Shown here piece after piece: positions 19,685 through 29,309 of a stretch of DNA of 54,896 nt. The notes under the pieces were generated by a model. That model worked only from the letters and a program-made list of their open reading frames with translations, was not told where the DNA came from and searched no databases. Position numbers and translations under genes: made by a program. The stretch lies in NCBI GenBank assembly GCA_028688955.1, contig JAQTXD010000015.1, positions 1 to 54,896 on the forward strand, given 5' to 3'. The stretch is from Desulfuromonadaceae bacterium. Its GTDB lineage: Bacteria; Desulfobacterota; Desulfuromonadia; Geobacterales; Pseudopelobacteraceae. Positions within the stretch are counted from its first letter, which is position 1, and every line of letters begins with the position of its first letter.

Positions 19685-20545
19685 ATGAGCAGAATTGAAA
19701 AGGCTATGGAACGGGCGGTACACCTTCGGCAGGGTGTTGGTGCACCAACCGTAAATCAAGCTCCGACCTCACCAGAGGTGCCATCGCGGGAACCGGAGCG
19801 TCGACCTCTGCATACGCCCCCTCCCGTGGATGCTACCATCGAAAAGATTGTGCCCAGCAGCCCGTTTCTTGATAACTTGAATAACCCGTACTCCCCCCTC
19901 GGAGAAGAGTTCCGGAAGCTGAAGGCTGCGTTGGTGAAACTGACTACGGGCGATGTTTTCAACAATTCGGTTCTTGTAACCAGTTCTGTTCAAAATGAGG
20001 GAAAAAGTATTACCGCCCTGAATCTGGCGATAAGCCTTGCTCAGGAATACGACCATACAGTGCTGCTGATCGATGGTGATTTCCGCCGTCCGTCTGTCCA
20101 CAGCTATCTCGGCATTGAAAACAAGCAGGGCTTTGCTGACTGTCTTCTCGGTGAAGCAGAGATTGGCAAAGTAATCATTCCGACCGGTATCGGCAGACTG
20201 TCTGTGATTACTGCAGGTCGTGCCGTACCCAATCCGGTGGAGTTGTTTGCGTCTCAAAAAACCGAGTCAATACTTGTTGAAATGAAGCATCGCTACCATG
20301 ATCGCTTTATCATATTTGACAGTCCTCCGGTGTTGCTCTTTGCGGAGTCCCGCACGCTGGGGCACCTTGTTGACGGTGTGTTGTTTGTCGTAAAAGAGCA
20401 GCTTGCCTCACAGAAGAATGTCAAGGAAGCCCTGGAAGCACTGAAAGGGTGCCGGATGCTGGGCATGGTATACAATGACACGCTTGTCGACCGCCATGAT
20501 CAGAAGTACTCAAGTTATCAGCGCTATACACGGTCAGATTCATAG
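19685..20545 (+). CDS. XrtA-associated bacterial tyrosine autokinase
   Basis: 286 residues. After a Pro-rich linker (20-50) comes the BY-kinase P-loop ATPase: Walker A SVQNEGKS at 101-108, Walker A' VLLIDGDFRRP at 126-136, and Walker B near IIFDSPPVLLF. The C-terminal tail has a tyrosine cluster (Tyr275, Tyr278, Tyr281 in YSSYQRYTRSDS), the usual autophosphorylation site. It should act with the preceding chain-length protein as a split Wzc, with phosphorylation cycling governing EPS polymerisation and export. In Walker A the position usually held by Gly before EGKS is Asn, a mild deviation. Cytoplasmic, membrane-associated. Confidence 0.9.
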   Translation: MSRIEKAMERAVHLRQGVGAPTVNQAPTSPEVPSREPERRPLHTPPPVDATIEKIVPSSPFLDNLNNPYSPLGEEFRKLKAALVKLTTGDVFNNSVLVTSSVQNEGKSITALNLAISLAQEYDHTVLLIDGDFRRPSVHSYLGIENKQGFADCLLGEAEIGKVIIPTGIGRLSVITAGRAVPNPVELFASQKTESILVEMKHRYHDRFIIFDSPPVLLFAESRTLGHLVDGVLFVVKEQLASQKNVKEALEALKGCRMLGMVYNDTLVDRHDQKYSSYQRYTRSDS

Positions 20546-20643
20546 CCGAACGAACCCTGTACGCCCTCAACGTTTACGGAGTAAGACGTCAATTACTTTT
20601 CGTCAGTTAATCAATATAATTTTCAACCGCGGAGTATTCACGA

Positions 20644-21846
20644 ATGTATGAATCATTTTTCAAGCTGCGAAGCAAGCCGTTTGATCTGCTTCCAGACCCC
20701 CGATTCATCTATCTGAGTAAATCTCATAAAAAAGTCCTGACATATCTGAACTACGGCATCAGTGAACGCTCGGGGTTTATTCTACTTACCGGTGAAGTTG
20801 GCTCCGGGAAAACAACGCTTATCAGAGACCTGTTGGACAAGCATTTTGACCATATTGTGCTCTCGAAAATTTTCAACACCCGAGTAACATCCGAACAGCT
20901 GCTGGCGATGATTAACGATGATTTCGGTCTGACTGTTCTGGGAAAAGATAAAGTTACGCTTATTCGCGATTTAAACGAGTTTTTGATCGATCAATATGCG
21001 GCCGGAAATCAGCCGATCCTGATTATTGACGAAGCGCAGAACCTTTCGCCTGAGCTGCTGGAAGAAGTCCGCATGCTCTCCAATCTTGAAAATTCCAACA
21101 GCAAACTTCTGCAGATCATATTGGTGGGACAGCCGGAACTTCGTACGATCCTTTCAGCGCCGGGACTGCGCCAGTTGCGCCAGCGTATTAATATTAACTG
21201 TCATCTGCAGGCACTCACCCGTGAGGAAGTCGAGCTTTATATCACCCATCGTCTTGAAGTCGCCGGAAACTCTGCGGCGGTCACTGTCACCCCGGACTCT
21301 CTGGATACAATTTATCGCTACAGTCGCGGAATCCCCCGCCTGATCAATATAATCTGCGACTTTCTCATGTTCCTGGCTTTTGCGGAAGAAACCTCCACCA
21401 TAAACGTCGATATGGTTAATGATGTCATCGGTGATTTGGACTTTGAAAATTATCACTGGATGGAAGGAAGCGACTCAGATGGGCAGAATTCTGCTCAGCT
21501 CAACACTGTAGTGCCACTGCCGGAGGATACGTCGGCACATGGAGTTGACCTGCACAGAATTCTTGCCGATATATCGCGGCGTATAGAGTCTGTTGAGCAG
21601 AACATTGCCGCCCCTCTGCAGAGTGCACTCAAAGAGCAGAGTGATCGTTTTATCTCATTTCAGGCGACGGTAACATCCCATGCCGCCAAAACAAATGCGC
21701 ACATTCAGGATCTGACTCATAAGCTTGAAGAACTCAGCAGCACCGTATCCCGGAACAATTCTGAACTAAGTGTTCCAGCTGATATTCCTAAAACCAGTTT
21801 TGTCCGCCGGGTATTTGGCGGTTCTTCTCACCCCATCCAAAAGTGA
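20644..21846 (+). CDS. XrtA-associated AAA ATPase (ExeA-like)
   Basis: 400 residues beginning MYESFFKLRSKPFDLLPDPR, the N-terminus shared by ExeA/GspA-type ATPases. Walker A GEVGSGKTT at 50-58, Walker B LIIDEAQ at 126-132, sensor-like LRQLRQRIN further on. After residue 270 the chain is polar and probably helical (coiled-coil-like, about 290-385). This matches the TIGR03015-type ATPase of XrtA loci, of unknown mechanical role, presumably powering or regulating envelope assembly of the EPS apparatus. Its TGA overlaps the GTG start of the beta-barrel gene (GTGA), so the two are coupled. A perfect TATAAT at 20615-20620 lies upstream but without a matching -35. Confidence 0.88.
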   Translation: MYESFFKLRSKPFDLLPDPRFIYLSKSHKKVLTYLNYGISERSGFILLTGEVGSGKTTLIRDLLDKHFDHIVLSKIFNTRVTSEQLLAMINDDFGLTVLGKDKVTLIRDLNEFLIDQYAAGNQPILIIDEAQNLSPELLEEVRMLSNLENSNSKLLQIILVGQPELRTILSAPGLRQLRQRININCHLQALTREEVELYITHRLEVAGNSAAVTVTPDSLDTIYRYSRGIPRLINIICDFLMFLAFAEETSTINVDMVNDVIGDLDFENYHWMEGSDSDGQNSAQLNTVVPLPEDTSAHGVDLHRILADISRRIESVEQNIAAPLQSALKEQSDRFISFQATVTSHAAKTNAHIQDLTHKLEELSSTVSRNNSELSVPADIPKTSFVRRVFGGSSHPIQK

Positions 21847-23084
21847 AAAATCACGTTAGAATATGCAGCCTATTCGTGACCGCCATAATACAGTGTATTT
21901 TACCACCACTCGTGTCGGCAGGAGATATGGTGTTCACGCCATCCATTGCTCTCCGCGAGGAGATGAATGACAATATTTTTGAAGAATCCTCTTCCCGGCG
22001 CACCGATTTCATCACCAGACTCAGTCCCGGGGTTACAATCAAGTACAACTCTCCCTTCTGGACGTGGGACAGTTCCTACCTCTTTGACTACGGCACCTAT
22101 GCCCGGAAGAGTAAGGGTAATGAATACCGCAATACTGCATCTTTGAAGGGAAACATTGCGTTGGTCGAGAAGTTTATGTTCCTCGACCTCAGTGATACAT
22201 ACAGTCGGGTAACTCTCGATGCTTCTCGTACCGCATCAACAGAAACCAGTACGTTCCTTAATCAGACTGATCAGAACGTTGCCATCGTATCACCATATAT
22301 GCTTTGGCGTCTGCGCGGTGACAGCAGTCTCAAAACCGGTTACAGTTTCACCGACACCCGCTATTGGGGCAACGGAATTGAAAAACAGGAACATCGCGGT
22401 TTTGCCGATCTGTCTCATCAAATTACTGGAAAACTAAGTATCTCTGGTGGATATGCGTTCACGCGGCTTGACTCAATCCCATCCCAATTCAACAAACATG
22501 ATCTGAACGGTGGCTTTAAATACGAATATGCCGACAATTCGTTTGTCTCCGGGCGGATCGGCAACAGTTGGCAACATTTTAATACCGATGTGGATGTAAG
22601 CAATCTTTTCTGGGATGCCGCAATTATTCATGATTTGCGCTTTGCCGTGGCAACAGTTGAAACCAGATCTTCGACTACAGAAGATCCGCTCGCTGTATCA
22701 ACAAAAGAAACCAGCTACAGTGCAAAACTGGAAAAGACCGTACCGCGAGGGATGTTCGGTTTATCCTCTACTTATTCGGAATATGTCAACACCGCGACTA
22801 ATCGCAGGGACCATCGCAAGCTTGGTTTTACCGCAACAGGCAGATACGAGGTTATGCACAATGTAACTGCAAATTTGGGAGCAACCGGAGACCGCTTCAG
22901 CCGGAAAACGTCCGCCGATTATCCCTACCGGTTCAGCGGAACCGCCGGTTTGAACTATGCGCTCCAGAATGAGCTCACTCTTGGGCTGACCTACACCTAT
23001 GTTACGAATCTGTACAGCCTGCATAATCGTAACGGTGTCAAGGATATCAACCGGGCGATCATAGAAGTGAAGAAGGCCTTTTAA
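21843..23084 (+). CDS. Outer-membrane beta-barrel protein of XrtA EPS locus
   Basis: 413 residues. GTG start overlaps the stop of the preceding ATPase gene; no separate ribosome site is evident, consistent with translational coupling. A signal peptide (about 1-26, cut near VSA-GD) is followed by alternating polar/aromatic beta strands throughout, such as FWTWDSSYLFDYGTYARKSK and LTLGLTYTYVTNLYSLH, ending in the outer-membrane signature Phe (IIEVKKAF). This fits the TIGR03016-type barrel of exosortase-A loci. It likely forms an outer-membrane pore or anchor for EPS secretion; direct evidence for function is lacking. Confidence 0.85.
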   Translation: MKNHVRICSLFVTAIIQCILPPLVSAGDMVFTPSIALREEMNDNIFEESSSRRTDFITRLSPGVTIKYNSPFWTWDSSYLFDYGTYARKSKGNEYRNTASLKGNIALVEKFMFLDLSDTYSRVTLDASRTASTETSTFLNQTDQNVAIVSPYMLWRLRGDSSLKTGYSFTDTRYWGNGIEKQEHRGFADLSHQITGKLSISGGYAFTRLDSIPSQFNKHDLNGGFKYEYADNSFVSGRIGNSWQHFNTDVDVSNLFWDAAIIHDLRFAVATVETRSSTTEDPLAVSTKETSYSAKLEKTVPRGMFGLSSTYSEYVNTATNRRDHRKLGFTATGRYEVMHNVTANLGATGDRFSRKTSADYPYRFSGTAGLNYALQNELTLGLTYTYVTNLYSLHNRNGVKDINRAIIEVKKAF

Positions 23085-23086
23085 GT

Positions 23087-23950
23087 ATGCTTAATGCCTT
23101 GACCATCGATGTTGAAGACTACTTCCAGGTAAATGCCTTTGCACGGGATATTAGTCAGGATTCCTGGGGCAGCTATCCGCTCAGGGTGGATGCCAACACC
23201 CGGCGCATCCTTGATATTCTCGACAGCTTCTCCATAACGGCAACATTCTTCATACTTGGCTGGGTAGCGGAACGGTTACCGGCGCTGACAAAGGAAATCA
23301 ACCGTCGTGGTCATGAGATCGCCTGCCATGGTTACGGCCACGAACTGGTATATGCCATCGGTCCAGAACGTTTTCGAGCGGATATCCGCCGTTCCAAAGC
23401 GATTCTGGAGGATCAGTGCGGCGAGCGCGTCAATGGCTACCGTGCCCCCAGTTACTCAATTACCGGCAAATCCCTCTGGGCATTGGCTATCCTTGTAGAA
23501 GAGGGATTCACCTATGACTCGAGTATTTTTCCAGTTATGCATGACACCTATGGCATTCCAGACGCCCAGCGGTTCCCCCATGTTCAGCACACCGGGGCAG
23601 GGCCTCTGGTTGAGTTTCCCCTGACAACGCTGCCGCTGCATCTTGGTCCTAAAGAAGTGCGGTTGCCGATTGCCGGCGGCGGCTATCTGCGACTGTTTCC
23701 TGCCACTCTGCTGATATGGGGAATCAAGCGGATAAACGAAACTGAAGAGCAGCCGGCAGTCCTCTATTTTCACCCGTGGGAAATTGATCCCGAACAGCCG
23801 CGCATCCAGGCGGGATTCAAATCACGATTCCGGCACTATCTTAACCTGGATAAAACTGAAGGGAAGTTGCGCCGGATATTTTCTGACGTGCGGTTTGGTA
23901 CCATGTCGCAGGTATTTGATGCGCATGAAAAAAGTCGGAATAACACATAG
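23087..23950 (+). CDS. Polysaccharide deacetylase (XrtA type)
   Basis: 287 residues. NodB-type deacetylase motifs: LTIDVEDYFQ at 5-14 (motif 1, metal/catalytic Asp), HEIACHGYGHELVY (motif 2, the two His metal ligands), YRAPSYSIT (motif 3), and FHPWEIDPEQPR (motif 5-like His). The ending and spacing resemble the DUF3473-containing TIGR03006 family. It would remove N-acetyl groups from hexosamine residues of the polymer or precursor. No signal peptide, so it acts in the cytoplasm or at the inner-membrane face unless exported otherwise. Starts three bases after the barrel gene ends. Confidence 0.92.
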   Translation: MLNALTIDVEDYFQVNAFARDISQDSWGSYPLRVDANTRRILDILDSFSITATFFILGWVAERLPALTKEINRRGHEIACHGYGHELVYAIGPERFRADIRRSKAILEDQCGERVNGYRAPSYSITGKSLWALAILVEEGFTYDSSIFPVMHDTYGIPDAQRFPHVQHTGAGPLVEFPLTTLPLHLGPKEVRLPIAGGGYLRLFPATLLIWGIKRINETEEQPAVLYFHPWEIDPEQPRIQAGFKSRFRHYLNLDKTEGKLRRIFSDVRFGTMSQVFDAHEKSRNNT

Positions 23951-24033
23951 TAGTGTGAATTGTTCCTCCGGTAAACTCAGTCGCATACGAAGAGAAAGCC
24001 GCACTCAATTATCAGAAAAGATGTGATTAACCC

Positions 24034-25092
24034 ATGCTTATTACTCACTCAAGAGAAACAGTGATTACCGTCGAACATGACTGCACCGATCGCAGTCAGT
24101 GGGACACCTATGTGGCGGAACAGCCGCATGCAAGCAACTATCACCGTTACCGCTGGCGTGATGTCGTCGAAAAGAGTTTTGGTCATCCCTGCCATTACCT
24201 GACGGCCCGCAATGCTGACGGTCGCATTGTCGGCGTCTTGCCGCTGGTTTTCATGAAGAGCCGCCTCTTCGGCTGCTTCCTCGTGTCGCAACCTTTCTTC
24301 AATTACGGTGGATTACTCAGTGATTCCCGGGAGGCAGGCGATGCGCTGCTTGCTGAAGCGGCCGCACTCCGACAGCGGCTTGGGGCAGAGCATGTTGAAA
24401 TGCGTCATACTGAGCCATGGATGGGTGAATTACCCACAAAGCAGGCCAAGGTCAGTATGCTGCTTGCGTTGGCCCCGGATCGTGACTCATTGTGGCAGGG
24501 GTTTAACGCCAAACTGCGTAATCAGGTGCGCAAGGCCGAAAAAAGCGGCTTGACGGCAGTGGTCGGCGGTCAGGAACTGCTGGCAGATTATTACACCGTC
24601 TTTGTCCGCAATATGCGGGATCTGGGTACACCGGTGTATGCAAAGAAATTCTTTGCCGAAGTTCTGGCCGCATTTACCGATGATGCCAACATAATTGCTG
24701 TCAATCTTGAAGGGAAGCCGGTCGCTGCCGGTCTGGTCGTGCGCTACCGTGACACACTAGAAATCCCCTGGGCATCATCAATTCGCGACTATAACCCGCT
24801 CTGCCCCAACAACCTGCTCTATTGGACGGCACTGCAGCATGCGTTGGCTATCGGTTGCACCCGCTTCGACTTTGGCCGCTCTACGCCGGGGGAGGGTACC
24901 TACAAATTCAAGGAACAGTGGGGGGCGAAGCCGATTCAGCTGCACTGGCAATATCTACTGCCGGATGGTGCCTCATTGCCGGAACTGAACACGAAAAATC
25001 CGAAGTTTGAAATGGCAATCAGACTTTGGCAGAAACTGCCGCTTCCGGTCACCACGCTTGTTGGGCCGCATATTGTGAAAAACATCCCATAG
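24034..25092 (+). CDS. FemAB-like acyl/aminoacyltransferase (XrtA type)
   Basis: 352 residues with the duplicated GNAT-fold pattern of FemAB/FmhB proteins: N-terminal HYRWRDVVEKSFGHPCHYLT, a central KLRNQVRKAEKSGLTAVVGG, and the C-terminal GCTRFDFGRSTPGEGTYKFK followed by KEQWGAKPIQLHW, characteristic of the TIGR03019 family in exosortase-A loci. Classical FemAB enzymes add amino acids from aminoacyl-tRNA to peptidoglycan; here the acceptor may be the EPS or a lipid-linked precursor (inference). Cytoplasmic. The gene lies 83 bases after the deacetylase and directly before a GT2. Confidence 0.9.
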   Translation: MLITHSRETVITVEHDCTDRSQWDTYVAEQPHASNYHRYRWRDVVEKSFGHPCHYLTARNADGRIVGVLPLVFMKSRLFGCFLVSQPFFNYGGLLSDSREAGDALLAEAAALRQRLGAEHVEMRHTEPWMGELPTKQAKVSMLLALAPDRDSLWQGFNAKLRNQVRKAEKSGLTAVVGGQELLADYYTVFVRNMRDLGTPVYAKKFFAEVLAAFTDDANIIAVNLEGKPVAAGLVVRYRDTLEIPWASSIRDYNPLCPNNLLYWTALQHALAIGCTRFDFGRSTPGEGTYKFKEQWGAKPIQLHWQYLLPDGASLPELNTKNPKFEMAIRLWQKLPLPVTTLVGPHIVKNIP

Positions 25093-25095
25093 CCT

Positions 25096-26055
25096 ATGCA
25101 ATATTCCGTCATCATACCCGCGAAAAATGAAGAGGCCAACATCGGCCGCTGTATCGATTCCATTGTAAATGTTGATTGGGATCGCAGTCAGTATGAAATC
25201 ATTGTCGTCGATAATGGCTCCAGTGACCGGACCGTTGCCATCGCACAGGAAAAGGGAGCTCAGGTCTTTGTAAAACCTGAGTTGACGATTTCCGGGTTGC
25301 GCAATTTCGGTGCGCAATGCGCTTCTGGTGAGATTTTGGCATTTATTGATGCGGACTGTACGGTTATCCCTACATGGCTGGAAAAAGCCTCAGTATATCT
25401 ATCGCGCACGGACGTTGCTTGTTTTGGTAGTCCTCCAATTGTCCCGGTGGATGCCACCTGGGTTCCGAAAGCGTGGTTTGCCGTCAGAAAAAAGAAGGAA
25501 GATTGCTGTGAAACCGACTGGCTTGAATCGATGAACATGTTTGTCAGAAGGGAAGCATTTACTGCTTCCGGAGGATTTGACGAGTCACTGATCACCTGCG
25601 AGGATTATGACCTGACGTTACGCCTGAAGCAGCATGGTTTACTCATGTGCGACAGTTCGATAGTAGCCGTGCATCATGGTGAAGCGGCAACGGTCAGGCA
25701 TTTTTATCGAAAGGAACTCTGGCGGGGGAAAAGCAATTTTGTCGGAATGATGCAGCATGGCTTAACACTGGCCGAGATTCCCAGTCTGATTGCTCCATCT
25801 CTTCATTGCATGCTCTGGCTTTGCCTGATTATAAGCCTGCTGACATGCAATATGTTGTTCCTTTACAGCGTTTCTTGCATTCTGATCATCTGGCAGGTAT
25901 TTCTCATGATAACCTGTAGTAAAAAATTGCGACCTCACGTATCAATTACATCTCTTCTGCAACTGCATTTTCTTATAAATATTTATCTGTTTGCCCGGGG
26001 AGCTGGTGTTTTCTCCAGCGGGCGTCGGAAGGACACACGCGCATGTGCGGAATAG
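25096..26055 (+). CDS. Family 2 glycosyltransferase with C-terminal membrane segments
   Basis: 319 residues. N-terminal GT-A domain: YSVIIPAKNEEANIGRCIDS, IIVVDNGSSDRTV, and the metal-binding FIDADC near 87. Residues 170-210 have the acceptor-side TCEDYDLTLRLKQHG and KELWRGKSN. The C-terminus has two or three hydrophobic helices (about 230-305), anchoring it to the inner membrane. It ends 13 bases inside the next gene. It is clearly paralogous to the GT2 at 45528-46439. Sugar and linkage are not predictable. In canonical XrtA loci this neighbourhood often carries the exosortase gene, which is absent here. Confidence 0.9.
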   Translation: MQYSVIIPAKNEEANIGRCIDSIVNVDWDRSQYEIIVVDNGSSDRTVAIAQEKGAQVFVKPELTISGLRNFGAQCASGEILAFIDADCTVIPTWLEKASVYLSRTDVACFGSPPIVPVDATWVPKAWFAVRKKKEDCCETDWLESMNMFVRREAFTASGGFDESLITCEDYDLTLRLKQHGLLMCDSSIVAVHHGEAATVRHFYRKELWRGKSNFVGMMQHGLTLAEIPSLIAPSLHCMLWLCLIISLLTCNMLFLYSVSCILIIWQVFLMITCSKKLRPHVSITSLLQLHFLINIYLFARGAGVFSSGRRKDTRACAE

Positions 26056-27914
26056 CTGGCTTTTTCAGAACTGCAGCTCCGGATGCCACCGAAGCCACCC
26101 TGCGACAGATGGGTGAAGCGATTCTGCATCGTGGTCCTGATGCGGGGGGTGAGTACCTGGACGATTATGTCGGACTTGCCCATCGTCGTCTGAGTATTAT
26201 TGACCTCTCTCCCCAGGGAAACCAGCCGATGTTTTCAACGGATGGATGTCTGGTAATCGTTTTTAACGGCGAAATCTACAATTTTTTAGAATTACGAAAA
26301 CAACTTGAACGGGAAGGTGTGGCCTTTCGCACCAAGACCGACACGGAAGTCATTCTCGCCCTCTATCGCAAGCTGGGAACCAACTGCCTCACACAGCTGA
26401 ACGGCATGTTTGCTTTTGTTCTCTGGGATACCGTTGAACGGACCCTGTTTATTGCCCGGGACCGGATTGGCAAGAAGCCGCTTTATTATTACCATAGCGG
26501 CGGCGACCGTGTGGCATTTGCCTCCGAGATAAAGTCGCTGCTCCAATTGCCCGGTATGCGCCGGGAGATCGAACCGACCGCCATTCCGGACTATTTGTCA
26601 TATCAGTACATTCCCGAACCGAAAACCATTTACAAAAATATTTACAAACTCCCGCCGGCACATTTCATGATACTCAAGGCTGGCGGCGAACCCCACATTG
26701 CCGAGTACTGGGATATTGATTTTAGCCGACAGGAGCGTAGCTTTGCCGGTGCTGAAGAAGAGCTGCTGCAGTTGCTGCAGGATGCAACCTCGGCGCGGAT
26801 GGTCGCTGATGTCCCCTTGGGTGCTTTCCTCAGCGGTGGAGTTGACTCCAGTGCCGTGGTGGCATTAATGGCAAAAACATCGGCTGAAACGGTGAGAACC
26901 TGTACAATCGGTTTCCAGGACAAACGCCATGATGAATCTCCCTATGCACGGGAAATTGCCACGCTGTTCAGCACCAACCATACGGAATATATGGATGATG
27001 AACGCTTTGTGGATACGGTGGCGCTGCTGCCGAAGTACTTTGACGAGCCGTTTGCCGACTCTTCTGCGGTGCCGACCTATCATGTCTCGCGTCTTGCCCG
27101 TCAGGCGGTTACCGTCGCTCTGGCCGGGGATGGTGCCGATGAGAGTTTTGCCGGGTATGCGAAGTATGCGGTAGAGTTGAAGGAACAGCTTGTCAGGCAG
27201 TCAGTACCACGACCGGTACTGTCACTGATTCACCGGGCAACCGCCGGGATGGAAAGCACTACCCTGGCCCGCAAAGCCCGCTCACTCAGCGGCAGCGCCC
27301 TCATGGAACCCGGCCGGGCATTTTTCCGCACCAATAGCTGTGTCGACGCGGCCGGGCTGCAGAAGCTTCTGTCGGATGATCTCAAACGCACATGCAGCAG
27401 CTATGATCCCGCGCTTCATACCCTGAAATACTGGGACAGGATGCGTTGCAAAGACCATACCGCCTGCATGCTCTACACTGACCTGAAAACCTATCTTCCC
27501 GGGGATATCCTGGTGAAGGTTGACCGCATGAGCATGGCACACTCTCTGGAAGTACGGGCACCCTTCCTTGATTACCGGATTATTGAGTTTGCCGCATCAC
27601 TGCCGAGTGACTGGAAAATCAAGGGCGATAACAAAAAAATCGTGCTGAGAAAAGCATTCAGCCACCTGCTCCCGGCGGGTGTGCTGAACCGGGCAAAGCA
27701 CGGCTTTACGGTACCGCTGGATGTCTGGTTCAGGGGTGAACTTAAGTCAATGGCAGAGGAATGCCTCTTTAAACAGCCGGCTCTGACGGAATTTCTTTCA
27801 CTGTCAACGGTACAGCAGCTTTGGCAGGAGCATCAAAGCAGGAAGTTTGACCATGGGACCGTTCTCTGGAGCCTGCTGATGCTTGGGTTGTGGCAGAAGG
27901 AGTATCAGTTGTAA
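26043..27914 (+). CDS. asnB: Asparagine-synthase-type glutamine amidotransferase (XrtA type)
   Basis: 623 residues. Class II glutaminase domain with catalytic Cys2 in MCGIAGFF, plus RGPDAGGEY, RLSIIDLSPQGNQPMF and NGEIYNFLELR; synthetase domain with PP-loop SGGVDSS at 264-270 and ALAGDGADESFAGYAKY. Complete and of normal length. Could make asparagine, but EPS loci of this type carry a subfamily (TIGR03108) thought to amidate sugar acids or protein. Next to UDP-glucose dehydrogenase and a uronate epimerase, amidation of a uronic acid is a reasonable guess (compare WbpS of Pseudomonas O-antigen). GGAAGGA precedes the ATG; overlaps the GT2 by 13 bases. Confidence 0.92.
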   Translation: MCGIAGFFRTAAPDATEATLRQMGEAILHRGPDAGGEYLDDYVGLAHRRLSIIDLSPQGNQPMFSTDGCLVIVFNGEIYNFLELRKQLEREGVAFRTKTDTEVILALYRKLGTNCLTQLNGMFAFVLWDTVERTLFIARDRIGKKPLYYYHSGGDRVAFASEIKSLLQLPGMRREIEPTAIPDYLSYQYIPEPKTIYKNIYKLPPAHFMILKAGGEPHIAEYWDIDFSRQERSFAGAEEELLQLLQDATSARMVADVPLGAFLSGGVDSSAVVALMAKTSAETVRTCTIGFQDKRHDESPYAREIATLFSTNHTEYMDDERFVDTVALLPKYFDEPFADSSAVPTYHVSRLARQAVTVALAGDGADESFAGYAKYAVELKEQLVRQSVPRPVLSLIHRATAGMESTTLARKARSLSGSALMEPGRAFFRTNSCVDAAGLQKLLSDDLKRTCSSYDPALHTLKYWDRMRCKDHTACMLYTDLKTYLPGDILVKVDRMSMAHSLEVRAPFLDYRIIEFAASLPSDWKIKGDNKKIVLRKAFSHLLPAGVLNRAKHGFTVPLDVWFRGELKSMAEECLFKQPALTEFLSLSTVQQLWQEHQSRKFDHGTVLWSLLMLGLWQKEYQL

Positions 27915-27952
27915 CCAGTAATTACAAATTAGTATAAGTAAGGAGTTTAATT

Positions 27953-29308
27953 GTGAGAATATCAATATTTGGGGCGGGATATGTCGGTCTGGTCGCGGCT
28001 GCATGTTTTGCCGAAAGCGGTAATACGGTGGTTACCGTGGACGTTGATGAGGCACGGATAGAAGGTCTCAAACAAGGAATTATCCCGATTTATGAACCAG
28101 GACTCAAGGAGATGGTGCTTCGAAATCAGACAGAAGGCCGTCTGTCGTTCACCACTGATGCAGTTGCAGCTATTCAGTCCAGCCTGATTACTTTTATCGC
28201 CGTAGGGACCCCGCCCGGCGAAGATGGTTCCGCCGACCTCAAATACGTTCTTGGTGTGGCCCGCCAAATTGGTCAGGCTATGACCGGGTACAAGATAATT
28301 GTGGATAAATCCACCGTACCTGTTGGTACAGCCGACAAGGTGCGAGTTGCGATAGCGGGAGAGCTGGCACTTCGGGGTGTCGATTTGGAGTTTGATGTCG
28401 TCTCTAATCCGGAGTTTCTGAAGGAAGGCGCAGCCATAGACGATTTTATGAAACCTGATAGAGTCGTCATTGGAACTGATAACGTCCGTACTGCTGAGCT
28501 TATGAAGGAACTGTACGATCCCTTTATGCGCAAACAAAACCGCATGATCGTCATGGATATACGAAGTGCTGAAATGACCAAGTACGCTGCCAATGCCATG
28601 CTCGCGACACGCATCTCATTCATGAACCAGATCGCTAACCTCTGCGAACGCATGGGGGCAGATGTGGCCGCAGTGCGCGAAGGGATTGGCTCCGACTCTC
28701 GCATAGGTTACGGTTTTCTCTTCCCCGGTCCTGGCTATGGTGGCTCATGTTTTCCCAAAGATGTTAAGGCACTGATACGGACCGCAGAAGAATGCAGCTA
28801 TGATTTTCTACTCCTTAAGGCAGTCGAAGACGTTAACGAACGTCAAAAAGAGGTATTGGCCGACAAGTTGATTAATATACTGGGCGTACACAATGATCAA
28901 CAACCTCTTCGTGGAAAAACTATCGCCTGCTGGGGGCTCTCATTTAAACCACGCACCGACGATATGCGCGAGGCTCCGGCTATTACGCTCATCGAGCGTC
29001 TTCTGAACGCCGGGGCTACAGTTCGAGCCCATGACCCCGAAGCAATTCTGGAAGCAAAAAAACTATTCGGTGAACGAGTTGAATTCAGCCATAACCAATA
29101 TGACATTCTTGACAGTGCTGATGCTCTCGTCGTTGTTACCGATTGGAATGAATATCGCAACCCGGACTTCGATCGAATTATGACCGCTTTAAAAACCCCA
29201 CTAATTGTAGACGGCAGAAACCTTTACAAGCCGAACCGCATGGCAGCAGCAGGTTTCAGCTATATTCCTCTGGGACGCAGTTATGGCGGCATTAGCGAGG
29301 TAAAATGA
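27953..29308 (+). CDS. ugd: UDP-glucose 6-dehydrogenase
   Basis: 451 residues from GTG 27953 with AAGGAG upstream. NAD-binding Rossmann motif [20 protein letters not shown] at the N-terminus, VGTPPGEDG, the STVPVGT block, [15 protein letters not shown], and catalytic Cys266 in [13 protein letters not shown]; the C-terminal domain has [16 protein letters not shown]. Oxidises UDP-glucose to UDP-glucuronate using two NAD+. One base separates it from the epimerase gene, so the pair should turn UDP-glucose into UDP-glucuronate and then UDP-galacturonate for EPS synthesis. Confidence 0.97.
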   Translation: MRISIFGAGYVGLVAAACFAESGNTVVTVDVDEARIEGLKQGIIPIYEPGLKEMVLRNQTEGRLSFTTDAVAAIQSSLITFIAVGTPPGEDGSADLKYVLGVARQIGQAMTGYKIIVDKSTVPVGTADKVRVAIAGELALRGVDLEFDVVSNPEFLKEGAAIDDFMKPDRVVIGTDNVRTAELMKELYDPFMRKQNRMIVMDIRSAEMTKYAANAMLATRISFMNQIANLCERMGADVAAVREGIGSDSRIGYGFLFPGPGYGGSCFPKDVKALIRTAEECSYDFLLLKAVEDVNERQKEVLADKLINILGVHNDQQPLRGKTIACWGLSFKPRTDDMREAPAITLIERLLNAGATVRAHDPEAILEAKKLFGERVEFSHNQYDILDSADALVVVTDWNEYRNPDFDRIMTALKTPLIVDGRNLYKPNRMAAAGFSYIPLGRSYGGISEVK

Positions 29309-29309
29309 C

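Noticed and set aside
20592..20620. Perfect TATAAT upstream of the ExeA-like ATPase gene
   Set aside because: No acceptable -35 at 16-18 nt spacing; in an AT-rich gap a lone -10 match is weak evidence.
23784..24026. 80-codon plus-strand frame across the deacetylase-FemAB junction
   Set aside because: Mostly inside the deacetylase gene in another frame and lacking a ribosome site or protein features.
27909..27938. Promoter-like TTGTAA, 18 nt, TATAAG before ugd
   Set aside because: The predicted transcript would start within the ribosome site and leave no usable leader, so it is probably chance.
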